A stretch of DNA of 42,591 bases from Candidatus Woesearchaeota archaeon. Its GTDB lineage: Archaea; Nanobdellota; Nanobdellia; Woesearchaeales; UBA9642. The stretch is taken from assembly GCA_013330595.1 (NCBI GenBank), contig DUIB01000020.1:1-42591 (forward strand), given 5' to 3'. The notes beneath the pieces are model-generated. The model did not search any database. It was not told the origin of the DNA and was given only the letters and a program-made list of their open reading frames with translations. Numbering within the stretch: position 1 is the stretch's first letter; each line of letters opens with the position of its first letter. A program made the translations under genes and the position numbers. Positions 32,611-40,842 of the stretch are shown one piece after another.

Positions 32611-33417
32611 CTATTTCTTTGCTTTGATCTGTTTAGTCTCATCAATCAATAAAGTCATTTGATCAATTGCTATAGTATTTAATTTCTCAAGTCTTTTTGT
32701 TTTCTCAATTTTCTCCTTTATAAATAATGCGTTTAGATTCTCAAGATTTGATAAACATACTAATTGTGTGACATCTGCGTAATCTCTAATATTTCCTTCT
32801 AATTCAGGGTTTCTTTCTCTCCATTCCTTTGCAGTCTTTCCGAATAATGCAAGATTAAGTATATCTGCTTCCGTAGCATAAATTAGGTTTTCCTCACTTC
32901 TAGTAATTTTTTCTGGTATAAGATGTTTTTGTATTGCATCTGTATGTATTCGATAATTTATTTTTGTTAGTGTTCTCTTAATATCCCAGTCTAATGATTT
33001 TCTTTCATTTTCCTCATCTTTTAGCCTCTGGAATTCTCTAATCAGGTATAGCTTAAATTCAACAGATATCCATGAGGCAAATTCAAAAGCAATATCCTTA
33101 TGGGCGAATGTTCCCCCATATCTTCCTGGTCTGGAAATAATACCTTTGGCACTTGTCTTTTCCATCCATTGTGTAGCTGTAAGCACAAAACTGTTTAATC
33201 CTGCTCTTTTTCTAAACCCGTCGAATTCGACGGGATTAAAATCTTTGTTATTTATCTTCTCCCAAATACCTAAAAATTCTATTGTATTCCTATTCCTCAG
33301 CCAATTTTTTATGATATCATCTGTTCTCTCATCCTTATACCTGGCAATATCTGTCAAGGATATATATTCTTCGTCCTTTATTGAGATGTTACTTCCTAAT
33401 ACACTTATTTTGACCAT
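32611..33417 (-). CDS. KilA-N domain protein
   Basis: A 268-residue protein with an N-terminal KilA-N-type DNA-binding domain: YISLTDIARYKDERTDDIIKNW, then AGLNSFVLTATQWMEKT and GRYGGTFAHKDIAFEFASWIS, which is the hallmark end of the domain. The C-terminal half (about 140-268) is helical. KilA-N proteins are typical of phages, large viruses and mobile DNA. Ends with TAG. Next to SET, endonuclease and mini-ORFs it suggests a small integrated accessory region. Confidence 0.82.
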   Translation of the reverse strand: MVKISVLGSNISIKDEEYISLTDIARYKDERTDDIIKNWLRNRNTIEFLGIWEKINNKDFNPVEFDGFRKRAGLNSFVLTATQWMEKTSAKGIISRPGRYGGTFAHKDIAFEFASWISVEFKLYLIREFQRLKDEENERKSLDWDIKRTLTKINYRIHTDAIQKHLIPEKITRSEENLIYATEADILNLALFGKTAKEWRERNPELEGNIRDYADVTQLVCLSNLENLNALFIKEKIEKTKRLEKLNTIAIDQMTLLIDETKQIKAKK

Positions 33418-33566
33418 AAAATAGGTAAGTGATAATCCTTAATATGCCTTTATCATAGAATTTCGGAAAATATTTGGGAATAGTAGTATGCTTTATATAT
33501 AGTATTTTTTCATTTCCGGAAGGTTTACAGAGATTGATGGATAATTTTAAGTTTTCTAATCAAGAA

Positions 33567-33671
33567 TTATTTCCTTACTTTAATTTGTCCAGTCTCTATT
33601 TCATGCAATAATAATGCGAATTTTTTCATCAATTCTTCTCTTTCCTTTAATAATTTCTCTTCTCTAGACAT
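33567..33671 (-). CDS. 34-residue charged helical ORF
   Basis: MSREEKLLKEREELMKKFAL continuing to a TGQIKVRK end. Short, charged and helical, like small antitoxin-type proteins. It overlaps the 3' end of the next upstream mini-ORF by 25 bases. Too short for the track and only supported by its protein-like composition. Confidence 0.4.
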   Translation of the reverse strand: MSREEKLLKEREELMKKFALLLHEIETGQIKVRK

Positions 33672-33772
33672 TTTATATCCTTGACCCTTCCTGCCTTAAC
33701 ATCCTCTAGGCTCTCTATCATATCTCTAAGAAACTCATTCTGATCTTCTAATGTTTTTTCTTTTCTGTTCAT
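33647..33772 (-). CDS. 41-residue charged helical ORF
   Basis: MNRKEKTLEDQNEFLRDMIE, then SLEDVKAGRVKDIK. The ESLEDxxxGRV pattern recalls the tails of small archaeal antitoxin-like proteins that precede toxins, but no toxin gene is adjacent. An extra in-frame start (MTMNRK) is possible. Confidence 0.42.
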   Translation of the reverse strand: MNRKEKTLEDQNEFLRDMIESLEDVKAGRVKDIKCLEKRNY

Positions 33773-33828
33773 AGTCATCGTAAATTGTTGTTGTTTAAAT
33801 TTTTTTATGGGTTAATATGAGAATTATT

Positions 33829-34437
33829 TTATTTCCATTTTTTATCAGTAAAGAAAACCAATATTCCGGGAGCGATTAATAATATTGAAATTATAATACC
33901 TACTATGCCTAATGTAGTGCTCATTCTGAACACGTGTGCAACAAATATGGTTATTAAGAATAATAATCCAATAATAATTGATAATACTCCAGAAGTTCTG
34001 AATAATAAGGATTTCTTTATAGATATATATTTTCTTATTAGTAATGCAAAAAATATGAATACTATGCCCATAATTGTGAATACTATTAAACCGAGTCCGG
34101 CAATAAAAAGCATCATTATAAATAATATTATCGCAGTTAATGTAGATCCTGATATTCCTAAAATTCCTCCGACTTTAGAAACTACTGGTTCTGGACTAAG
34201 TATTCCTGTTATTGATGGCGGAAGTGTTATGGTAATAATTTGTGATAGCAAAATTCCTATAATTACCCATATAGGGTGATTGTGAAATGCATTGAATGCG
34301 CCTTCTGCACTGAATCCTGCTATTGCTAAAAGCAATAACGTTATTAAAAGACAGATGATTGATAGCCATACTGTAATATAGAAAAATGAACGAGCAATAA
34401 TTTCTTTTGCTAATCCAAGGAATTTCTTCCAGTTCAT
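33829..34437 (-). CDS. Polytopic membrane protein of unknown function
   Basis: About 202 residues starting MNWKKFLGLAKEI, with five or six hydrophobic helices (FFYITVWLSIICLLITLLLL; WVIIGILLSQIITITL; AIILFIMMLFIAGLGLI; VFIFFALLI; GVLSIIIGLLFLITIFVA; GIVGIIISILLIAPGILVFF). The track start at 34509 adds residues encoded by promoter-like DNA; a minus-strand TATA-like sequence (TTTAAATATA, about 34453-34464) favours the ATG at 34437. No family recognised. Confidence 0.6.
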   Translation of the reverse strand: MNWKKFLGLAKEIIARSFFYITVWLSIICLLITLLLLAIAGFSAEGAFNAFHNHPIWVIIGILLSQIITITLPPSITGILSPEPVVSKVGGILGISGSTLTAIILFIMMLFIAGLGLIVFTIMGIVFIFFALLIRKYISIKKSLLFRTSGVLSIIIGLLFLITIFVAHVFRMSTTLGIVGIIISILLIAPGILVFFTDKKWK

Positions 34438-34497
34438 AATTAATAGGTAGATAGTATATTTAAAAAGTTTTTTAAGATAATTAAAGTACAAACAAAC

Positions 34498-34701
34498 ATT
34501 TATAAACACTCCTTAACTTCTTTCATTATTAAAAGAACTTTTGAGAGCTGGCGCATGTCAAGAACAAGCGGTTCTTGATCATGATCAGAATTTTTCGATA
34601 AATGAAAAATTCTGACATTCTTATGTTGCTTGCTCACAATCAATGGGCAAGTTAATTGCATACTAAAATTTGATTGGTTATAAGATTCTTTTGGAGATAA
34701 A
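34498..34701 (+). promoter_or_regulatory. Promoter and structured leader of the DEAD-box helicase gene
   Basis: TATA-like CATTTATAAAC (about 34497-34507) lies 195 bases before the ATG, leaving a leader of about 170 nt. It contains hairpin TCAAGAAC-5-GTTCTTGA (34558-34578), hairpin TCAGAATTTTTC-7-GAAAAATTCTGA (34585-34615), and a weaker CTTGC...GCAAG pair. GGAGAT just before the start is a possible ribosome site. Most genes here lack such a leader. Confidence 0.5.
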
Positions 34702-36003
34702 ATGAAGTTTGAAGAATTAAACTTGAGACCAGAACTGCATAAGGCAGTTCATAAATTAGGCTTTACTGAAGCCACAGAGATACAGGCAAAATGTATTCCG
34801 GTAATATTATCTGGAAAGGACATGGTTGGACAGAGCCAGACAGGTTCGGGAAAGACAGCTGCATTCGGATTGCCTATACTTAATATGATTGAGGCAGGAA
34901 AAGGAGTTCAATCAATTATATTAACACCAACAAGAGAGTTATGCGTTCAAGTGCATGATATTATGCGCCAGATGGCGCAATTCATGAGGATAAGGATGGC
35001 ATCTGTTTATGGCGGTGTAAGCATCAGTCCACAGATTGATGAATTGAGAAGAGCAGAGATTGTTGTCGGAACACCAGGAAGAGTGCTTGATCATTTAGAC
35101 AGAAAAACATTAGATCTTTCTAAAGTTAAGATATTTGTTTTAGATGAAGCAGACAGGATGCTTGAGATGGGATTTATTGATGATATTAAAATAATATTGA
35201 AATATGTTTCAAAGGATAAGCAATCATTATTGTTTTCAGCAACAATGCCAACACCAATAAAAGGCATAGTACAACATAACTTTAAGAATCCTATATTTAT
35301 TACAGGACAGAAACATGTTGATAAATCATTATTGAAGCAGATTTATTATAATTTACAACCGCATGAGAAATTCTCTTTGCTAGTGCATTTATTGAATCAG
35401 AAAAAAGGCATTTCATTGATTTTTTGTGCAACAAGAAACGAGGTTGATGTTGTAAACAATAATCTAAGGAAGCAGGGTGTAAGGACAGTTGCAATACATG
35501 GAGGATTGACGCAAAGCAAGAGATTGCATACTGTTGAGATGATAAAGAAAGAGCATGTAAATGTTTTGGTTGCAACAGATGTTGCTGCACGCGGATTGGA
35601 TATAAGAAATATTGATCATGTCTATAATTATGATCTTCCTAAATCATCTGAAGACTATACTCATAGGATTGGAAGAACTGCAAGAGCAGGTGATGAAGGA
35701 GAAGCAATAACATTATTAACACATGCTGATTATGATAAATTCTCAAAGATATTGAGTGATAGGAATATAAAGATCGAGAAAGGGGTAATGCCTGCTTTTC
35801 CAATGATTAAGTTCGAGAGATTGAGCCGAGATTCTTCCCGTGGTGGATCATTTAGAGGTTCTAGCTATCATAGAGGTCCAAGCGCATATAGAGGTCCTAG
35901 TGAACATAGAAATGTAAGCAAAGGCTTCCATAAACCATTTGACAGATCCAGTACAACAAGCCAGGACAGGAACGAGCGCAGAAGAAGAAGAGAAAGAAGA
36001 TAA
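34702..36003 (+). CDS. DEAD-box RNA helicase
   Basis: A 433-residue ATP-dependent RNA helicase. Motifs: Q motif GFTEATEIQ, I SQTGSGKTAA, Ia PTRELC, Ib TPGR, II VLDEADRM, III SATMP, then VATDVAARGLD (V) and HRIGRTARAG (VI). The C-terminal 60 residues are low-complexity Arg/Gly/Ser-rich and end in an ERRRRRERR run, which probably binds RNA non-specifically. It has a structured leader. Such helicases help RNA folding and ribosome assembly, possibly useful where many pre-tRNAs need refolding for splicing (inference). Confidence 0.95.
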   Translation: MKFEELNLRPELHKAVHKLGFTEATEIQAKCIPVILSGKDMVGQSQTGSGKTAAFGLPILNMIEAGKGVQSIILTPTRELCVQVHDIMRQMAQFMRIRMASVYGGVSISPQIDELRRAEIVVGTPGRVLDHLDRKTLDLSKVKIFVLDEADRMLEMGFIDDIKIILKYVSKDKQSLLFSATMPTPIKGIVQHNFKNPIFITGQKHVDKSLLKQIYYNLQPHEKFSLLVHLLNQKKGISLIFCATRNEVDVVNNNLRKQGVRTVAIHGGLTQSKRLHTVEMIKKEHVNVLVATDVAARGLDIRNIDHVYNYDLPKSSEDYTHRIGRTARAGDEGEAITLLTHADYDKFSKILSDRNIKIEKGVMPAFPMIKFERLSRDSSRGGSFRGSSYHRGPSAYRGPSEHRNVSKGFHKPFDRSSTTSQDRNERRRRRERR

Positions 36004-36043
36004 ATATTTTTTTAATTTTTAAAAAATAAAAAATAAAAAAAAA

Positions 36044-36616
36044 TTATTTAACTGCTAGAGTCTTTGCGTTCACTGGCTTACCTGTTGTTGCTTTAGTCAC
36101 TTCTTGCTTCACCAAGTTGGCAACTCTCTGTTTAGATTCCAATACTGAGCTTACTGCTACTTTCTTGAATGGAACAAGATTTTTTCCTTGAATAGCTATT
36201 GATTTTGCATAACTGTCAAATGTAAATTGTCCCCATCCTGATGTGCTCATCCTGTATTCTTGTGGTCTCAGATAAATACTTAAATACAAATTAGAACTTA
36301 CATTTTTTGATGAGATGTTTAGCGGTGCGAGGTATGTTACTTGTGTTGGACAATTATCTAGAGACGTTCCCTACCAGATATTTTGTTGTGTGCCTGAATA
36401 CGCGTTATAGGATAAATAGCATATCCCTCCATTTGAGTTTTTTGCCTCAAAATATACATAATATTCATTTGTTACAGTATTCTTCAGTATTGATCCTGAA
36501 ATCAGAGTCGGATATGAGTTAGCGTTACTGTTAAATGTGTAAGTATCTTGTTTACAATCTTGTTGTGTATTGTTATTATATATAACACATCCCCAAGCTG
36601 AACACTGTGCTGACAT
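36044..36616 (-). pseudogene. Unrecognised gene with in-frame TAG (ORFs 36371-36616 and 36044-36289)
   Basis: Two track ORFs are in the same frame and join through a single TAG at 36371-36373: ...TQQNIW*GTSLDNCPTQVTYL... The combined 190-codon frame looks coherent: a Cys/Asn/Tyr-rich beta-type first part (MSAQCSAWGCVIYNNN) and a helical C-terminus (VANLVKQEVTKATTG). The first part resembles a secreted Cys-rich domain, but no signal peptide precedes it. A different frame just upstream has a hydrophobic start (MNDFIKFSIYVSTVF), hinting at a further frameshift. No family recognised. Confidence 0.5.
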
Positions 36617-36678
36617 AGATTGAAAACTTAATGAAATCGTTCATCTCAGCGAACAAAAATAATGATATTCATTAGAAT

Positions 36679-36921
36679 TCAACTAAAAATCTTCTTTATA
36701 TGATCTTCAACTTCTTTTTTTGTCTTCGGAGTTATTTTCTGAGATCCAGAAAGCTTCTCAAGTGCAAGGATTGATTGCTGTAGTTTATGTTTCTGTACTG
36801 CTTCCCTGACTGAATGTCTTATGAATTCCTGAAGATTTGAATATCCTTCTATAATAGATATGGACTCTGCATCTTTCAATATCGAGTCTGAAAAGCGTAT
36901 GCTTACTAGTTTATTGACCAT
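36679..36921 (-). CDS. Ribbon-helix-helix protein (probable antitoxin)
   Basis: An 80-residue protein starting MVNKLVSIRFSDSILKDAES, then a helix-turn-helix part (YSNLQEFIRHSVREAVQKH) as in RHH antitoxins, and a helical tail (TPKTKKEVEDHIKKIFS). The ORF track adds 37 residues through a double hairpin and promoter; a TATA-like TTTATAAAA about 22-30 bases upstream supports the start at 36921. It lies behind a PIN-domain gene, so they probably form a toxin-antitoxin pair, with the toxin gene first. Confidence 0.7.
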   Translation of the reverse strand: MVNKLVSIRFSDSILKDAESISIIEGYSNLQEFIRHSVREAVQKHKLQQSILALEKLSGSQKITPKTKKEVEDHIKKIFS

Positions 36922-36965
36922 AACAATAGATTTATTCCTGCTTTTATAAATGTTATCTTTTGATG

Positions 36966-37016
36966 TCAAAAAGCATCGCTTTTTGAAACAGAAAAATCTT
37001 TGATTTTTCTTTGTGT
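36966..37016. repeat. Tandem double hairpin between the PIN and RHH genes
   Basis: Hairpin 1 TCAAAAAGC-ATC-GCTTTTTGA (36966-36986); hairpin 2 AGAAAAATC-TTT-GATTTTTCT flanked by AC and GTGT (36988-37016). Almost the same design as 31169-31220. It touches the stop codon of the PIN gene. Confidence 0.7.
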
Positions 37017-37381
37017 CATATCTCATCAGCACTTTTTATAGGTATTTTAGCAATTATAAAATCTTTTTTGTTTCTAGTAACAATCACATCCACATTTGAA
37101 CGTTCTGCAATGCAGATATGAAGTGTATCATTGAAGTGTGTTGGAGGTCTTTTAGCAAGAGATTTGTCTGCCAGTGTTGCGAATATTGTTTCTATTTTAT
37201 GTGATATTAACCTCATAAGACTATCTGAATTAACTTTCTGGAATGATAATTCTTCAAGAACCACATCAGAAATTACTATCGTATGCATACAGGAAATCAC
37301 CCTAATGAAAAAATCATATGCAGCACTATTTCTGTCATTAAGGAAATCCATAAAAACATTTGTGTCAACATATACTCTCAT
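37016..37381 (-). CDS. PIN-domain ribonuclease (VapC-like)
   Basis: A 121-residue PIN domain: MRVYVDTNVFMDFLNDR supplies the first acidic residues, SDVVLEEL the conserved Glu, and NDTLHICIAERSNVDVIVTRNKKDF the Asp/Asn motif. Such proteins cleave RNA, often tRNA or rRNA, as toxins. The RHH gene lies downstream, separated by a double hairpin and its own TATA box, so the antitoxin can be made independently. Confidence 0.8.
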   Translation of the reverse strand: MRVYVDTNVFMDFLNDRNSAAYDFFIRVISCMHTIVISDVVLEELSFQKVNSDSLMRLISHKIETIFATLADKSLAKRPPTHFNDTLHICIAERSNVDVIVTRNKKDFIIAKIPIKSADEI

Positions 37382-37516
37382 AAATCGAGTAATGATTGAT
37401 TCTTCATAATATTTTTGGCTGTATTTTCGGAGGATTTCCGTTATTTGCAGTAAATCTTCCGCTTTTTCTTTGAGAAAGACTTATTAATTAGAATTAGGAA
37501 TGTAAATCTGCCATAA

Positions 37517-37560
37517 TGTTATGGTGATTTTATCATAACAAATGAGAGACAGTGTCTCTC
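37517..37560. repeat. Double hairpin upstream of srp54
   Basis: TGTTATGGTGA with TTATCATAACA (two G-U pairs, 37517-37540) followed by GAGAGACA-G-TGTCTCTC (37544-37560). The TATA-like CTTTATAAAT for srp54 follows at about 37579-37588. The rest of 37382-37609 holds no gene that I can see. Confidence 0.55.
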
Positions 37561-37609
37561 TAATCAAAGAAGAATAAACCTTTATAAATCCTATTTTATT
37601 TCTGGAATC

Positions 37610-38956
37610 ATGGTTTTAGATAAGTTAGGAGAATCATTGAAGAATACTCTTGATAAGATCACAAGGGCATTGTTTGTAGATGAGAAACTAGTCAATGAAT
37701 TAGTTAAGGATATTCAAAAATCATTACTCCAAGCCGATGTCAATGTTAAATTAGTATTTGAACTTACAAAAAACATCAAAGGGCGGGCATTAAAAGAAGA
37801 AGTTCCAAAAAACATCTCAAAGAAAGAGCATCTAGTGAAGATTGTTTATGAAGAGTTAGTCAAATTTTTAGGTGGAGAAGGGGCAAAGATAGAGATTAAG
37901 AAAAAGCCATTCTATGTAATGCTAGTAGGTTTATTTGGATCTGGAAAAACAACTACAACAGGAAAATTAGCAAAATATTATCAAAAAAGAGGATTTAAGG
38001 TTGCTGTCCTAACAACAGATACTTGGAGGCCTGCTGCATTTGATCAATTGAAGCAATTGGCAGAAAAGCTTAATGTTGATTTCTATGGCGACAAAACAGC
38101 AAAAGATCCTGTTGCAATATATAAGACGTTTGATTCCCAATTAAAAAAATATGATATCATATTAATAGATACTGCTGGAAGAGATGCATTAAATGATGAA
38201 TTGATAGAAGAATTAAATCAGATAAATAAAACCGTTAAAGCAGATGAAACATTATTAGTCATAAGTGCTGACATAGGACAGGCTGCTCAGAAACAGGCTG
38301 AAACATTCAATGCAACATGCAATGTAACAGGAGTAATTATAACAAAATTAGACGGAACAGCAAAAGGCGGAGGAGCATTAACAGCATGTTCCGTAACAAA
38401 AGCTCCTGTGAAATTCATTGGCTTAGGAGAAAAGGTTGATGCATTAGAAGAATTCAAGCCAGAAGGATTTGTAGGAAGATTGCTTGGAATGGGAGATCTA
38501 GAATCTCTATTAGAAAAAGTCCATGAAGCAATATCTGAAGAGGATGCAAAGGATTTAGGAAAAAAATTCTTAAAAGGAGAATTCAATCTAATTGACTTGT
38601 ATGAACAGATGCAGGCAATGAAGAAAATGGGACCGTTAACAAAAGTTATGGAATTGATCCCTGGAATGAATGCAGTGAAAATACCTAAAGAATTAATGGA
38701 GAATCAGGAGATTAAGCTTGATAAATGGAAGATTGCAATGCATTCAATGACAAAAGAAGAGCTAGAAGATCCTGAAATCATTGATTCATCAAGAGCAGAG
38801 AGAATATCAAAAGGTGCAGGAGTAACAACAGGAGATGTAAGAGAGCTAGTAAAGCAGTATAAGCAGGCAAGAAAATTAATGAGAATGATGAAAGGCAATG
38901 AGAAGGGCATGGAAAAAGTGATGAAGAACATGCAAGCAGGGCAGCTGAAATTCTAA
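37610..38956 (+). CDS. srp54: Signal recognition particle GTPase SRP54
   Basis: A 448-residue SRP core protein. N domain about 1-90, G domain with G1 GLFGSGKTTT near 110, DTAGR (G3) and TKLDGTAKGGGAL (G4/G5 region), and a Met-rich M domain from about 300 with helix-turn-helix RNA-binding part (SRAERISKGAGVTTGDVRELV) ending RKLMRMMKGN. It binds 7S RNA and signal peptides and docks with FtsY. Full length. The start lies about 22 bases after a TATA-like element, so the mRNA is likely leaderless. The MFS gene follows two bases after the stop. Confidence 0.97.
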   Translation: MVLDKLGESLKNTLDKITRALFVDEKLVNELVKDIQKSLLQADVNVKLVFELTKNIKGRALKEEVPKNISKKEHLVKIVYEELVKFLGGEGAKIEIKKKPFYVMLVGLFGSGKTTTTGKLAKYYQKRGFKVAVLTTDTWRPAAFDQLKQLAEKLNVDFYGDKTAKDPVAIYKTFDSQLKKYDIILIDTAGRDALNDELIEELNQINKTVKADETLLVISADIGQAAQKQAETFNATCNVTGVIITKLDGTAKGGGALTACSVTKAPVKFIGLGEKVDALEEFKPEGFVGRLLGMGDLESLLEKVHEAISEEDAKDLGKKFLKGEFNLIDLYEQMQAMKKMGPLTKVMELIPGMNAVKIPKELMENQEIKLDKWKIAMHSMTKEELEDPEIIDSSRAERISKGAGVTTGDVRELVKQYKQARKLMRMMKGNEKGMEKVMKNMQAGQLKF

Positions 38957-38958
38957 AA

Positions 38959-40200
38959 ATGTTCAACAAATATTTTAAAGGTTTGGATAAGAAAAAAGTT
39001 ATTTCTTGGTCTTTATATGATTTTGCAAATTCAGCTTATACTATATTAATACTGAGTTTTGTTTTTCCAATATACTTCAAGGAAGTCATCGCCAATAATG
39101 CTGCTGCAGACTTTTATTGGGGATTAATAGTAAGCGTATCGATTCTAATCGGAGGAATAATTGCTCCTGTTATAGGAGCAGTAGCAGATTATGACAATAG
39201 ACGTAAATCAAAATTCATAATTTTCGTGCTAATAGCAGTTATTGGCACTGCAGCATTATATTTTACTGGGCAAGGAACACTTCTTTTTGCATCTTTGATA
39301 TTTATTCTTGCAAATATTTTTGTCGAATTAGCACAGGCATTATATGACTCCTTTCTTCCAGAAATATCTAAAAACAAAAATGCTGGAAAAGTTTCTGGTC
39401 TAGGATGGGGCTTAGGATATTTAGGCGGCATAGTTGCGATGCTGGCTTTAAGGCCTTTGTATGTCAATGGATATTCCAATGATACATTATATAGATTAGT
39501 GTTTCCGTTAACAGCTTTATTTTTCCTTATTTTTTCAATCCCTATATTTATAAATCTCAAAGATAAGAAACTCAAAAAAACAAAAGTAAATATTTGGAAG
39601 AAAACAGTTCAAGGATTTAAGGATGTGCTAACAACATTGAAACAGATAAGAAGATATAAGAATGTTGGCTTATTTTTGGTTGCATTTTACTTTATGAATG
39701 ATGCGCTAGTTACAGTATTTACATTCCTTCCGATATACGCAAAATCTACGTTATTACTCAGTTTTACTCAGATAATGATTGGGGCGGTTTTAGGGCAAGT
39801 TATTGGTTTTATAGCAACAATAATTTTTGGGTCATTATCAGACAGAGTCGGTTCAAAAAAATTAGTATTAGCAGCGATTGGTGTGTGGATGTTATCTATT
39901 GCAATACTTTATTTTTCATTCTCTGCAACCCTATTTTATATTGTGGCCGTACTTTCAGGATTGGCAATAGGTTCCAGTCAAGCAATTGCCAGATCCTGGC
40001 TTTCAAGAATAATCCCCTATGCTAAAAGATCCCAATTCTTTGGTTTTAATGCATTTGCAAGCAAGATTGCCGCAACTACAGGGCCGCTTCTTTTTGGAGC
40101 AATATCTGTTATTACCGGAAATCAAAGATTAGCGCTTTTATCAATAATTGCGTTATTCTTAATTTCGTTTATATTATTCCTTTTTGTCAAGGAGAGATAA
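38959..40200 (+). CDS. UMF1/Atg22-type MFS transporter
   Basis: A 413-residue protein with 12 predicted membrane helices. The N-terminus ISWSLYDFANSAYTILILSFVFPIYF is the hallmark of the UMF1 (vacuole effluxer Atg22-like) MFS family, and the RRKSKFIIFVL and SDRVGSKKLV loops are standard MFS loop-2 and loop-8 sequences. The transported substrate is unknown; Atg22-like proteins export amino acids. Two-base spacing to srp54 implies co-transcription. Confidence 0.9.
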   Translation: MFNKYFKGLDKKKVISWSLYDFANSAYTILILSFVFPIYFKEVIANNAAADFYWGLIVSVSILIGGIIAPVIGAVADYDNRRKSKFIIFVLIAVIGTAALYFTGQGTLLFASLIFILANIFVELAQALYDSFLPEISKNKNAGKVSGLGWGLGYLGGIVAMLALRPLYVNGYSNDTLYRLVFPLTALFFLIFSIPIFINLKDKKLKKTKVNIWKKTVQGFKDVLTTLKQIRRYKNVGLFLVAFYFMNDALVTVFTFLPIYAKSTLLLSFTQIMIGAVLGQVIGFIATIIFGSLSDRVGSKKLVLAAIGVWMLSIAILYFSFSATLFYIVAVLSGLAIGSSQAIARSWLSRIIPYAKRSQFFGFNAFASKIAATTGPLLFGAISVITGNQRLALLSIIALFLISFILFLFVKER

Positions 40201-40238
40201 TTCAAATAATTTTTAAATAATAGCTTTCTCCGCGTATT

Positions 40239-40835
40239 ATGAAGATCCTGTTTTTTGTTGATACTCATGGAAGCGAGCAGTATCATAGAGAGATCGTTAA
40301 GAAGTCTAAGAATGTTGATCTTGTTGTGTGTGCAGGAGATTTCACAATATTTGAGAGCAATATGCATGTGCTATTAAGAATGTTTGATAGTATAGGAAAA
40401 CCATTTATTCTCATACACAGCAATCATGAGACTTCATCAGGATTAATGGCTGCATGCCAATCATTAAAGAATGTTAAATTCATCTACAATAGTTATTATG
40501 TCAAAGATAAAGTAATATTCTTTTGTTATGGCGGAGGAGGATTCAGCATTACTGATAAAAGTTTTGATGTTATTGCAGAGAATCTCATGAGAACAAAACA
40601 AAAAGATTTTCCTAATCATAAATTGATATTTGTCACTCATCAACCGCCTCATAATACAAATCTTGATAATATTGGAGAGCATGTTGGAAATATTAATTTC
40701 AGAAAATTCATAGAAAGACATCAGCCATTATATGCAATTTCTGGGCATATACATGAAACATTTGACATTGATGATAAGATAGGAAAAACAATATTATTCA
40801 ATCCAGGACCGATAGGAAGAATCATAGAGATATAA
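40239..40835 (+). CDS. Calcineurin-like metallophosphoesterase
   Basis: A 198-residue enzyme with all metal motifs: FVDTHG (DxH), CAGDF (GD), HSNHE (usually GNHE, here Ser replaces Gly), VTHQPP (H) and SGHIHE (GHxH). It belongs to the small archaeal phosphodiesterase group related to YfcE/MJ0936. Substrate unknown. It is convergent with the taw1 gene, seven bases apart. Confidence 0.88.
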   Translation: MKILFFVDTHGSEQYHREIVKKSKNVDLVVCAGDFTIFESNMHVLLRMFDSIGKPFILIHSNHETSSGLMAACQSLKNVKFIYNSYYVKDKVIFFCYGGGGFSITDKSFDVIAENLMRTKQKDFPNHKLIFVTHQPPHNTNLDNIGEHVGNINFRKFIERHQPLYAISGHIHETFDIDDKIGKTILFNPGPIGRIIEI

Positions 40836-40842
40836 ATAAGTA

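Noticed and set aside
36679-37032. 117-aa version of the RHH protein in the ORF track
   Set aside because: Its first 37 residues are translated from the double hairpin and the TATA region; the RHH fold begins at the Met at 36921.
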